Shown: positions 42,401 through 46,511 of the stretch, in pieces
Layout of the letters: each line of letters opens with the position of its first letter
How positions within the stretch are numbered: the first letter of the stretch is position 1
Origin: an uncultured Clostridia bacterium
GTDB lineage: Bacteria > Bacillota > Clostridia > Christensenellales > UBA1242
Assembly: GCA_934757825.1 (NCBI GenBank)
Contig: CAKVLP010000001.1
Location: 558,001-622,000 of the forward strand
Direction of reading: 5' to 3'
DNA: 64,000 bases
The notes under the pieces: model-generated
The model's input: only the letters and a program-made list of their open reading frames with translations
Databases searched by the model: none
Told to the model about the DNA's origin: nothing
Position numbers and translations under genes: made by a program

Positions 42401-45400
42401 CGGTGGACAAAGATAGTAAAATGATGAATGGATCTGATGCTGTATTACGCTGCGATTTGATATCCAATCAATACAATCTAACGGCTTCCCAAGTTGCAAT
42501 AGAAAACTTGATTGTGAATACGGGTGTTTCATTCACTGGCAAAGCAGACAATGTAAAAAATTATCTACTATTTAAAGGCGAAGATGAAAACACAAGTGAA
42601 ACGTCAAGAGTGGTTAAGGGCTACTTGTGGTTGGGTTCAGACAATAGAAGAGACGCTGGTTTATCAGATGTTTGGGCGAAAGAGAGCGTGGAATGGAATA
42701 AGCATTACGTTGTAGAGTCTACATCATTCTCTGGCTCAACTATATCTGACTATCTTGATGCCAAAGAGTATAGTGCTCTAAATGGAACATATATCAGGTT
42801 CTGCTGGGCAAATAGCCTTGAACTAGGAACAAATGTAAAAGAAGTAACAATCACAAATGGTGACGAGCATAACGCTGTTGCCGATTACGTTGGTTTCCGT
42901 GCTTCAAATATTCGTAAATTTGATATCACATATAAGGTTACTGGAACCACCAATTTGGGTAACATAAACCCAATAGGTAGAAGTTCAAATTATTACTACG
43001 GTGAGTCTTCTCCGATACTGAGTGATGCCCCAAAAGCAAAGGTGTTGCTAGAAGGTGCGCTTGTTTGTACTACATCGTCTTTTGGCGGATTGTTTGGTTA
43101 TATTAAGGGAGTAGGAATATATGGCCTTGACATAACCTATCAAGGCGGTGATGCAACAATTACTGGTTCTAGAAGAAGCCTTGGTGGTATTGCAAATAGT
43201 GCATCAAGTAGCGTTATTATGGGCTGTAGAGTAAATATCAAAAACAATATTACAATAACTAATGCCGAAGCGGTGGGTGGCATCTTGGGTGCGGGTAATT
43301 ATACCTCGATTTCGAGATCTACTATCAATTACGATGAAAATACATTCAAAGTATCAAGTTCTTCCATTTTGTATTTTGGTGGAATTGTAGGTATAATGGA
43401 AAATGCGGCAACCTATAACTACATTAACTACACTAGCCTTGAAGAATGTTTTACTTATGGTGGTGAACTTGTAGTTGACACTTATTCTGGAAGCGAAACA
43501 ATTTGTGTTGGTGGAGTTGTTGGATATTATGTCGGAGAAAACTTAACAAGTAATCCATTTAGAATATTAAAAAATGGAATTGTTGGGACATCAATAAAAC
43601 AAGAAAACAGCAGTTATAAGGATGCGGTAGGCGGAATTGTAGGTAAATCTGCTTATGCGCTAATTGCTGGCAATACAGTTAATATGGCTTCAACTATCAA
43701 AGGGGCTCAAAAAGTAGGCGGAATTGTAGGTTGGGCTGGCGGACAAACTATTGGATTTAATAGAATTAACAACTCTACCAAAATTTCGTTAGTTAGTGGT
43801 GGGCCAATGTCAAACACCCAATCGGGTAACAATATGTACGGTAATGTAGAAAGTTGTACGACTGCAACAGAAGCAGGAAAGGACGCGGTAGGTGGAATTG
43901 TAGGATATGCGCTAGGCGTTAAGGGTATTTACTACAATGAGTGTGGTATAGACGGCAGCGCATCGTATGTAAACGGCAAATTTGATGTTGGTGGCATAGT
44001 TGGAAGAATGCGCGATACTGAGACTGAAAGCGAGGTTGCAATTTTCTTGAGTTTCCAAATTGCATACAATAAAAACTATGCGACAATTAACAAGATTAAG
44101 GAGACTAATAGAGACGCCGTCTTGTCATATATGAGTAGTAAATATATAGGCGGAATTGTAGGCAGAATTGATTACGATTATGTTTACAAAAGAAGTTCTT
44201 CTGGTTCTGGTTCTGGTTCTGGTTCTGGCTCGGGCGAATTTACACCAATAATCGCGGTTAATACTCTTCTAAATTCGGGAATTTCGTTATACTCTATAAA
44301 AGATACTGTCAATAGAGTTGTGTCTTCTAATTTCAACTATGGAAATGTAAATGGATATAGTAATGTTGGCGGGCTTGTTGGTAAATCAGATACAAACAGT
44401 ATTGCATATGAGAATAATGGGGCCTTGGGTTGCACAATTAGCGGAACAGAGTATGTTGCAGGTCTAGTAGGATATACCGGATATTATTATGGTACTGCTT
44501 ATAATAATTACAAGACAGATTATTCTTTTAATGTTCTAGGTGGAGATAATGCCGTTCTTAACATTCTAGGCACAGAGCCTTATGCTTTGACTTATTGTAT
44601 TTCTTCTAGTAGGCTTACGGGTGTTTCTAGCAATGCATGGGGTACAAACTCTATTAACTTGTATAATCCTAATAATATTGGGTCCAATTCAAAACCATCT
44701 AATCCTTATGTTAACGGGATGACTACCACTGGCGGTACGATAAAATCAATAGGTTTTAAAGGTGAATATATTGCGTCTGATGGTTCTGGTTTTGGACTAA
44801 ATGATTCAAGGGCATGGTATCAATATCCAGGCGGAGACCAGCGTTTTGTAAAACACGCTTATTATGAAGGCAAAGTATTTATGTTTGTTTCCGAGATGTC
44901 TAATGGATCGGGAAATCTAAATAATGCATATCATATTTGCGAGTTTGCAGATGTTTCAAATAGAAAGATGACTACTGTTGATGGTGAAAATGTACATAGT
45001 GTGACTACACCTAGAAATACAAATAATCTTGCAAACCTAACAACAGGCGATCCATTTTATGGTTATTATTGGGCTATTGACCCTGATGGCTCTTATTACG
45101 CTAAGAACAACCATAGTATAATTATAAAACCAGACGGAAGTGTAATAGTTAAATATTATGATAATAATAGAAACTACATTTTCCGAGGCACAGACTGGTG
45201 TGCTTATGAGAGAAAATATGGCGAGAATATTACGGTTGATGGTCGGACCTACGATAGATATGAGGCCAGAACATATAGTTGCTGGTTGGACTCAGCGAGG
45301 ACAATAAAGTTGAAAATTGTAGAACAGATAGCAACCCTTCCTTCAGATGGAGGGCCTGATGATTGCATTTTCTTTGAAGTTACAAAGAATGGCTCGAGTG

Positions 45401-46062
45401 TATTTAGCACTAAGTCCTCTGGTGATTTACAACAGAGTGGCGCATTCCAATTTGCCAGCGCTAGATCATTTGACCGAATCTATAAGGCTGGCGATGCTTC
45501 AAGTTTCTATGTTACACAAAGTGGTGCGACAATTAAATATCACGGCATTACATATAAGCTTGCAACTGCAATGGCTGGAGGAATAAGATACTATTATCAG
45601 GTTGGCGCAAGCGATCTACTAACAAGCAGTTGGTTGTGTGTTGATTGTGTCTATGCAAATAGAGTTGCTGTGTATACTAATACGGGAACTTCGACCAGCG
45701 GACAACGTTTTGATGATTGGACATTCGATAATAAGACTGTTATCGAGGCTATAGTTGGATATTCTCTTACTAGAGGTAGTTATAGAATTGACATAATATC
45801 CAATTCAAAATGCATGTTGAATGGGCAAGAGAGAGATATTGTGTTTGTTGGTCAAAGTTGGTTCTATTATCAAAATATAGAGGATCAATACCATATGTGG
45901 TGGTACAATATTTATCAGATTTCAGCTTCTTCATATATATTCCAAATTGGAGACAGTGATGATTGGTATTGCTCGGACGATTTGTCGAGTTATGACCTTA
46001 CAAATGACATGTATGAAACAGGTAAAAATAAAATGACATTTGTAAAGACCTCTGAACTTTAG
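24448..46062 (+). CDS. giant GLUG-repeat lipoprotein 2 (7204 aa)
   Basis: One open frame of 21.6 kb. The signal peptide ends in the lipobox LSAC with C24, followed by GDPYAKMKLTV, nearly the same motif as in the first giant protein. Order of parts (approximate residues): 25-1195 Ig-like beta-rich region; 1198-1705 GLUG block 1; 1706-2905 linker with a Big_2-like segment near 2101-2170; 2910-3385, 3418-3918, 4175-5010, 5288-5695 and 5718-6705 further GLUG blocks; a (Ser-Gly)6 linker at 6585-6596; about 6765-7204 a non-GLUG C-terminal region. Block order and the entry segments match giant protein 1, so the two genes are paralogues, probably from an old duplication. AAGGAA at about 24436 gives the ribosome site for ATG 24448. 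The gene has its own promoter and terminator. A lipid-anchored surface role is strongly suggested by the N-terminus; binding partner or activity is unknown. Confidence 0.93.
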   Translation: MKNIRKLLVLIILIMASVVSLSACGDPYAKMKLTVDDGGFENALERRFEYAGAGNDQNKFEISVTVTGAGKGVGTGVVFTIEDKGLIEEVGDSVEDGAITTQTFRLKDTGETYITVATKEGGLRERIKITSFSNATGLAFIETTNKQIPMLKGQTTDVSRVMPGFSKALLTFTPSYATERDVELSANDSNIVIDGNSVTVPSDFQAKEFRLTATLKNDNTKTVTATVAVLDPIDMDKISLKYVSAYEQRNYNSEVPNSVAPTQYDLEKSSEYGVDYILPLADQQAGDVIRDARNIFIASVKNSGITIANYTFKLTENKGTHTKILADGNYYSISNGDGVGNSDKYYFNINYKDYENIFTGVTICVKVNVDTFPTDVVINTNANVAEVKQKENKIFVFNNYSGMPGTVVYPKLRNKGGFISGQTLYVGIWDLEAKADAPNGGFTILDSKGNTVIPKLTKVKSGEALYIRFDSAVLTNTDNYEGRYVLYAYSSMDISISSLATKAGTEGTTVSEYNNLVLIKDFTLETGDKDTTLTDVTIELNSGDEAIKLNINTANNKIPYELFDVKVGAIAKVDLRTGNADEKDNGYYVKAKDGANSIGQTYYTVVAPNGFTITKNLFITKAYNEYTNFALKVGSLTIASDAKSSITIDIQKTLTVSLLIDGVEFTALPPRYSMSLTKEGGNACTYEGWQRINSLSTPTQGNVPDKFRFTLNYSGTDGPKSVGTFELNITVVKPIKRITASNSYVEILSNSITPLKTQAVDSKITNTDTGEGGYLDISSKSKKTLYYTLNPLDASIGIMTFDDGTNSVVLPDLSLAEFSFVYDGDVTMLLTQTYSESTGGSYVEYYGDKYYFKIETENGAQKIVWYKLSDNSPVTGTTIGYELCNTPITFEYTYSNNNGAKKISFKWLAGISNNKITLQLTDVKDTANGEVRFGIRLDYRQKYTVDPVQTYDVNYDEVTGNYYLTFNGVRVNYVGSYRIEQSMFVKDASGSVTGIRIGGIVYPVNVTSFTYDKYYITVSTSTTFKITNPVLTEKLTLVGQKDSNAVGKNATEGSVYTINLNSNQLTTDSTFGYTYLTSPLPAMLEKPGVIVVGNDGSLTEEIEGASKAISTLKYDGDKVVGAVSGSEWADKTGFSFEIDYLTNQIKFKINDVSTFTANFTNAGKPQSKILRINTLDSALASNENRKYVTLVINLKTGTAENPYIIYDADSLQKVNLDLDAHYRITNDISLQGANNWTPIGVSDKFQFTGNITTEGNKKFSIYGFHGTVTPAVVGGVVTNTFQFIGIFGYIGSGANIQNITFKDIRLNVRLDNAYTAESLYIGTVAGYIGRGAELKNVSLVDTENLNYASFPTLKNFVAMDFNNGITINNSGNIHTEQLTVYVGGFAGQMQTGFTIDASSFTINIRDDQSKHTYYVGGVVGNMSGILSGKTSGSSVSQIYTIIKTNNPNASSAFGGVVGLLSGTVKNMDVTTYMYATDGVNLGGVVGKITSGTVYDVSSLPMIYGAGESSRIGGVAGSVDGLNINATNITRVKVKFSDRRCENAMFNSSLTGSNFVGGIVGSAIHDSLTIKECSVFSYVTKRDEGFLGDIVVLKNGRTHYVGGFIGGNDNITSSTPSTTLTVESSYLNADIRTFDGARIGGVIGSMYVKNYTFRDVTLTGNIYYVGNYITPIANETDSVVGNFIGKLIPPSTRTDFMIASDLIGYYTYSEDEKDKDDSTKINKDKFNIIDSYSILKAVDTTVEGAELDYIKNFAGDGETEAFKTGDIDYTDVEYARLYLLKSPIGSSYDLKLSVLGSKAESVSGDDKIKLTKTTDTISFTLTLPSCFSIQASDSNITNEENTFNFTASTSSFSDSISSASYLSLKVQANTTFNRVRVLNSFYMGYKTNLHFEGASKSDVQAEYTFNEADFIKSISQVDKDNLEPVEVDIAGTTYKFNYFNNHGYNNFTQPVFTLKNDEISNMNNFLYAGKTLEFNVANDTENKIYKFQSSVDPTGEMYFANGVHSLKNEKTYIFYGEDGGALNDGTLSLDDFTKYQNKGLLDGNAISLISNSKIKNNKPNLVVDIAPEKMTVEVQNTYSAGIDKPVAILEIKNTEEDVNASNAYLISDIVSVKVEPALASTEAYFTSSDDSVFVVTGEYIVLKGEGVAVLRATSRLNQDCYAEISIMAISIDRDNMAWSIKDANSTKEYNEIDNNGNLLIDIIANNGTTLTTVIGSKATLTFGVNYVVDLDSVTTQQNTLDQKVEFLQTLTIGGKKIDAETINKFKNGELNTAEELKYTITCSGLQHAVFNSVLGSVNVEQQIYFMYEIGGTTYNCFVSSSTGEQGKKLKMQFREGVFGISGSNELSFVVINRENFLIALNCDSAEFELSLTATLNGEDQVINTFTEGDEIRLSDYGLGYLSIRLESVTFEAGKKLKTFRFSAYIDDDGQQAVNADLVYNLQFVPRLNSFIYADEELSHDVSITISQQQVESLNITHYTNMLDISYPNDEPDAESASAYKYQSDTIIPGYTSLMQIDFYPSFGYFDYVEVTTLNSVTLSQVVEALHYGNKSTDYSWYESYSERVEMITGGIRINNRYSVKDYDLTDSLRYMYNGSLYVAISADTTLSDTSIEISIKGYRRGVTEALFDHAINLKVEARPDITVSASDSEITFGGKVSLNINVQYSTEAFTASLKAEGTDTELLGSLADVNYDVALASYVLTVRDNGYVYSTYSEYMYKQLVLTLGISKVINGTRVTSTKSTSVRLVPYIVEGIVLNLNGASLDGRNYLVSYYQAYSVSINAECSYSQGYYNYLLSTDPSGSIAVQIAQFENLIAKNIATFGMLSQGVAGSRNTLLSKTVHEYNGEFALIFDPTRNSTTIRFISSSVSNFIWAELGLQYTAQGIELMPLVYSPKYAFSYYVSVTVDTASADDHPEPITSVNDLLNMREGVSYILLKDLYLANWSPLDANFDVFDGNGYVLTILSFANIDSDGESTNVGIFKSIGEGSIVKNLTIEVMPYNGYSFSSEEYSEGTFAGNISNKIKNTSNDELNNMLNNGINVDVSKLENVNFGLLAGENQGLITNVKVVNDATSYRSAREKALNNISDSLKVNINYGDNISSAIEKFATLNKDNRKVKVNTLVEGEAKSKNDYIGGLVGQNSGFITNSSVSNISIESQEYIGGLVGYNLASAKISSSYFKESNITHTGVVRANSGAGGLVARNAGLISYSYVEGVPTNTSDTTNYPVSSNLRAQGSQISTYSYAGGFAYENVGTISNCYANIVLAGSSAGFVYLNQTATSVVEYCYSLSSIRLKDDNYYPFTRKLQNGLGTVKDCFYLYDVQFANMDRDAGVSLEKNNFNDYNAFVGYAFNSDYTINASVLNAVWYIPNGENSHLVASEFNVSQRPAPQLVDANVVTLSVRYMIQGKTDEYAFTYNYATPLGTVTNPILIDTAEAYNKSIQDQNETRYYRFISDISFTRGDEVGTTINTNFKGKLDGNSMTIKNLRLSSDGINTNDSVTRLGLFATIEGKTVNGVQDYAVVKNLNIEVAQINGMNVNMVGVLAGEVKDASIYNVSVKGADGVIVQGLNAVGGIAGVVSGDTDLVNLSSSISVASNYLNDLNPFDYTMPATFKAQGASNGDFDKYVKKTTLYVYTDDNIKRVSYAGGIAGICNIMKRNPDEVEDDDLSNLYANLYRARRLYLTGTPEISGEVVGGIFGFLSENSNMSDCDITVSNGMHLKSTRVAGGLVGHSLGEIKRCTIQNSNQESLDNIIKTNYSKYDNAKTDLDLGVEDLFGGSDTEYRAMFVGGLVGVMEYGTILNSYSRVTVASLNSLYAGGVVGLAFAGTSLNSVYTTGSVMSYSAFGGIFGYVTDEISEENDVFFNLSGNKKVGNNSITNIDLTNVVGANIWKNSHINTTRKSTLSPNQPEAKIGALAGKIVKNVIDVADNKEQEVISAELAKTIFFHSTKLYDRAKSENVYFKQTYTYKSLDATIKSVIPEIGNVNPDKIIIFNNKTLTKDELYTETAEYIKSYYYDGTENKNWTPYFYTGLNNSGYYYGYMSALYRYEISGSASDSEASKLYMVSRAGTFGSLRSLEEIIKRQNSVEIADKFYKEIGVTTNTESALRSSANSAYYKYENEDRNGNITTSYGKISKVCSIPVYMNTWDDKIWKGINVNVDLGTLEDPDQVFPALKNSLDTWTAVYVYKAEDLNLLNNRPTSTFILMNDIYLNENTGAFCSVRPFKGVIRSAKIGDVDGNNEVKHNFTFTIFNLNTTTSVSSSDDATAAGGLICSAFGATFENFNLHVVSLKMQSETAQNNKNVAMGVLLGRAISNVTIRNVQILGGNKITSPAGKMDKTSWVNSGLTNTSFESNYIKFARAMNGYNDEEGNPLLTGRAQVVANNVDFMGGYVGVGSSYIYTGSSGVKQSEASIVFTDEDYLGEEYEDKDRMVLCLKEISGKYYPVTSGKDDDGNDLQNEYVRKTQVKNITFTNNYTGTSYRDGAEQKQLSVVSYMGGYFGLVTINGNLNTNFRVTNCTFNFNLMITKNDENKFVYDTLYVKSGIYVGAIAGQIKNNGSECLDVKETVVKSSHVYINTGWSGDTENTAIYNSTLDALNLDMPAIYAGSIANLDQALKFKDVGIKEFYITHNNGFTGENEVEYKGIYATTVNGTTKESYEECIGGFAGNVTSAVEFKMKSVNVNNSWVSVYDGNFDMSFIGIKVNGAETDVRTSNLTSYVGGIAGKSTLSFPTNSAIGFLDIQFNCNNSEVSYIGGAFGDCDNSPNITSDAVKEKTGIKANMFVDGKINVKLDSPKDPVYTQHIYYIGGYAGLAGFINDVQADVDITTKLSANNIGYTANVGGMAGRAMRVTSSIASGNLNIDQTNDIGEGNLYVAGLVGDQNSVYYMQDNMYVGAIKYYTTSGSGADQKTIFEKVTSKNGALVTGTSGVNGKNNMYNGSLVTKDYGATSDSKKTSAEILEKLKTVRAKSLGAKSKPISLSDFIKEIVSGTAKSQNISLLEAFKIDINHSGGIQAIYFDKDITEVFGTPGELTFQSLAIYGNGHIIATDNVSFIDCVVMDAVIGGRKTSDVKQVHLKNTIIVDSTMLNYTVVFDEPIKSREIESDSNQIFGCEMLSVSNENNPNNNTDKRPYDGSIYYSTITGLKYNYDNDGEIISYNILNDVIGNLHTNNLIYNSIMPSTATAGFRSYVAKSVMRNVGSLDFANQRIIDNGKYKLCEELYNGNSTKVYDINNSEGSIGVLLAKILADDSNAITLTAYTAIDNYLRPVGVLRDHWCDKEVGVEYTWSKNTMEAPRVDDQYRIYNEQQLAWVVNKVNATYNMSSTGAYTNFYELFNVLIDARPNAYRLVTTEGTDTIYTYRYQDAVGDWREYKVNITTGVVLVDKELSSAPSTDGYTYLEGFNLSGKLFTPINIFQGTFDGGGVPLLGINIFQPEGDAGLFIELPYKAESVKKVYLKDGYIFGKDYVGGLTGSVTGNANSTVKIYKNIIGTSFVIFYKTDIKISKIAIENMSIASGTASAGALIGTVTNCRNVNPLNNREMIKLVTSKLIFTTAPSDIYATVNIYDKTHNGNARLLVGTGYGATPRYGLIYGEQVTGYTNLYKNVYMAEVDFETKKITTKTCYLAFYAIEYFDYVFGKDGKTSGAAKPLTHAITSSNLSDYQGNKAVAKMPTFRFNYVDWKATTGASYDVSNNFGLPRIIFDTQYWCDYTDPMSQSDSTDYDSTTETYLVKTPKELAWIALQVNTGNLEGAKVKLVNNIDLKGKVWVPIGRPVDSCKLSLFDGNGKTISNMVSLGYYGSRGSAYDGSFSGLFGLIMDENSTISNFTIQDAYVEGLTSVGFVAGCAYNSIIQNITIKNSKIAESSGSIGAIVGYANVCEIFNCGTYYERGRSVVSISANKGKPNIGGIVGEVRNYKSTKIIGCEFNGYISNSGSGYVGGLVGCMYMDTATTSHLLQSNKVSIYAFNTTNDNTGAIVGYVNATGSAKLYILETYIAVDKDSKMMNGSDAVLRCDLISNQYNLTASQVAIENLIVNTGVSFTGKADNVKNYLLFKGEDENTSETSRVVKGYLWLGSDNRRDAGLSDVWAKESVEWNKHYVVESTSFSGSTISDYLDAKEYSALNGTYIRFCWANSLELGTNVKEVTITNGDEHNAVADYVGFRASNIRKFDITYKVTGTTNLGNINPIGRSSNYYYGESSPILSDAPKAKVLLEGALVCTTSSFGGLFGYIKGVGIYGLDITYQGGDATITGSRRSLGGIANSASSSVIMGCRVNIKNNITITNAEAVGGILGAGNYTSISRSTINYDENTFKVSSSSILYFGGIVGIMENAATYNYINYTSLEECFTYGGELVVDTYSGSETICVGGVVGYYVGENLTSNPFRILKNGIVGTSIKQENSSYKDAVGGIVGKSAYALIAGNTVNMASTIKGAQKVGGIVGWAGGQTIGFNRINNSTKISLVSGGPMSNTQSGNNMYGNVESCTTATEAGKDAVGGIVGYALGVKGIYYNECGIDGSASYVNGKFDVGGIVGRMRDTETESEVAIFLSFQIAYNKNYATINKIKETNRDAVLSYMSSKYIGGIVGRIDYDYVYKRSSSGSGSGSGSGSGEFTPIIAVNTLLNSGISLYSIKDTVNRVVSSNFNYGNVNGYSNVGGLVGKSDTNSIAYENNGALGCTISGTEYVAGLVGYTGYYYGTAYNNYKTDYSFNVLGGDNAVLNILGTEPYALTYCISSSRLTGVSSNAWGTNSINLYNPNNIGSNSKPSNPYVNGMTTTGGTIKSIGFKGEYIASDGSGFGLNDSRAWYQYPGGDQRFVKHAYYEGKVFMFVSEMSNGSGNLNNAYHICEFADVSNRKMTTVDGENVHSVTTPRNTNNLANLTTGDPFYGYYWAIDPDGSYYAKNNHSIIIKPDGSVIVKYYDNNRNYIFRGTDWCAYERKYGENITVDGRTYDRYEARTYSCWLDSARTIKLKIVEQIATLPSDGGPDDCIFFEVTKNGSSVFSTKSSGDLQQSGAFQFASARSFDRIYKAGDASSFYVTQSGATIKYHGITYKLATAMAGGIRYYYQVGASDLLTSSWLCVDCVYANRVAVYTNTGTSTSGQRFDDWTFDNKTVIEAIVGYSLTRGSYRIDIISNSKCMLNGQERDIVFVGQSWFYYQNIEDQYHMWWYNIYQISASSYIFQIGDSDDWYCSDDLSSYDLTNDMYETGKNKMTFVKTSEL
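28040..29560 (+). repeat. GLUG block 1 of giant protein 2
   Basis: Entry NPYIIYDADSLQKVN and HYRITNDISLQ, then about ten units: YVGGFAGQMQTGFTID, YVGGVVGNMSGIL, AFGGVVGLLSGTVKN, NLGGVVGKITSGTVYD, RIGGVAGSVDGL, RIGGVIGSMYVKN. It starts at nearly the same residue number (about 1200) as block 1 of giant protein 1. Confidence 0.8.
30750..30960 (+). other. Big_2-like Ig domain in giant protein 2
   Basis: Residues about 2101-2170 hold VSVKVEPALAS, SSDDSVFVVT, GEGVAVLRATS: the strand and turn pattern of Big_2 domains, placed as in giant protein 1 between GLUG block 1 and the HPxPI block. Confidence 0.6.
33175..34600 (+). repeat. GLUG block 2 of giant protein 2
   Basis: Entry HPEPITSVNDLLNMREGVSY and FDGNGYVLTI, then FGLLAGENQGLITN, YIGGLVGQNSGFITNS, YIGGLVGYNLASAKIS, AGGLVARNAGLISYS and GFAYENVGTISNC. 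Directly comparable to the block at 14330 in the first giant gene. Confidence 0.8.
34700..36200 (+). repeat. GLUG block 3 of giant protein 2
   Basis: Entry NPILIDTAEAYNKSI and YYRFISDISF, then VGVLAGEVKDASIYN, VGGIAGVVSGDTD, YAGGIAGICNIM, VVGGIFGFLSENSN, VAGGLVGHSLGEIKRC, FVGGLVGVMEYGTILN and AGGVVGLAFAGT. Confidence 0.75.
36970..39480 (+). repeat. GLUG block 4 of giant protein 2
   Basis: Entry YVYKAEDLNLLNNR and FILMNDIYLN, then AGGLICSAFGATFEN, YMGGYFGLVTING, YVGAIAGQIKNNG, YVGGIAGKSTLS, YIGGAFGDCDNS and NVGGMAGRAMRVTS. Codon use changes within this block at about 38.3 kb. Confidence 0.7.
40310..41530 (+). repeat. GLUG block 5 of giant protein 2
   Basis: Entry QYRIYNEQQLAWVVNKV, then TPINIFQGTFDGGGVPLLG, AGLFIELPYKAESVKKVY, YVGGLTGSVTGN and AGALIGTVTNC. 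Fewer clear units than in the other blocks. Confidence 0.6.
41600..44560 (+). repeat. GLUG blocks 6-7 of giant protein 2
   Basis: Entry YLVKTPKELAWIALQVN and WVPIGRPVD, then the densest run of units in the window: NIGGIVGEVRNYKS, YVGGLVGCMYM, AVGGILGAGNYT, CVGGVVGYYVGE, KVGGIVGWAGG, AVGGIVGYALGVKG, YIGGIVGRIDYD, NVGGLVGKSDTN. A (Ser-Gly)6 linker interrupts it at 44200-44235. Confidence 0.8.
44200..44235 (+). repeat. in-frame hexanucleotide repeat coding (Ser-Gly)6
   Basis: Four perfect copies of TCTGGT (44200-44223) followed by TCTGGC and TCGGGC, all in frame, so copy-number change alters linker length without frameshift. Confidence 0.9.
44740..46062 (+). other. C-terminal region of giant protein 2, unlike the rest of the protein
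   Basis: The last ~440 residues contain no GLUG unit. They are rich in Tyr, Trp and Cys (RGTDWCAYERKYG, SSWLCVDCVYANRVAVY, QYHMWWYNIYQIS) and look beta-rich. It differs from the helical end of giant protein 1. No family recognised. Confidence 0.55.
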
Positions 46063-46095
46063 TAAAACCACAATGGTTAAGAGTTTAATAACACG

Positions 46096-46136
46096 AAAAA
46101 AAGACCTGAGGGTTAAACCTTAGGTCTTTTTTTTTT
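46096..46136 (+). terminator. intrinsic terminator of giant gene 2
   Basis: Nine-bp core stem GACCTGAGG (46103-46111) / CCTTAGGTC (46118-46126), extended by A/T pairs, loop GTTAAA, then a run of ten T. Confidence 0.92.
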
Positions 46137-46290
46137 GTGCTCTTAATTTGAGAGGAAGTTGCGTTGTGATTATGGGATTGCAATTAGATGTAATTAAGGA
46201 ATAATTAAATATATATATTAAAAATATATTTATATAATAAAAATGCGTAAAAAAGTCAAATAAAATTATGTAGTTTTTTAAAAAAAGTGG

Positions 46291-46320
46291 TTGACATAAT
46301 TTGCGGGGGTATGGTATACT
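46291..46320 (+). promoter_or_regulatory. sigma-A promoter of rpoB-rpoC
   Basis: TTGACA (46291-46296), 18-bp spacer with a short G-run, TATACT (46315-46320). The predicted leader to the rpoB start is long (about 185 nt), room for control by attenuation or translational feedback, but no known element is recognisable. Confidence 0.8.
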
Positions 46321-46511
46321 TAATGCACTATTAAGATAGAGAAGTGTGTTCTGTTGGTGATTGTTTTTTGATGATATAATTTAATATCCACTTGTGGTTT
46401 AGTTTTGAATATGGACTAGGCAGGGTGGTTTTTTGTCATTTTAGAGGGATTGGCATTTTTTACGCACTTTGGCACAATTAAATATGAATAATTTTTTAAG
46501 GGGATTTATTT

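Larger units (their letters stand above)
46063..46511 (+). other. 449-bp gap before rpoB
   Basis: Holds the terminator of giant gene 2, about 150 bp of AT-rich sequence with no convincing gene, the rpoB promoter, and a leader of about 185 nt. There is no rplJ-rplL upstream of rpoB as in most Firmicutes. Confidence 0.75.

Noticed and set aside
3887..46062. Giant genes as one operon or as a misassembled tandem repeat
   Set aside because: A strong terminator and a separate promoter lie between them, and their DNA is clearly diverged; only protein-level similarity is visible.
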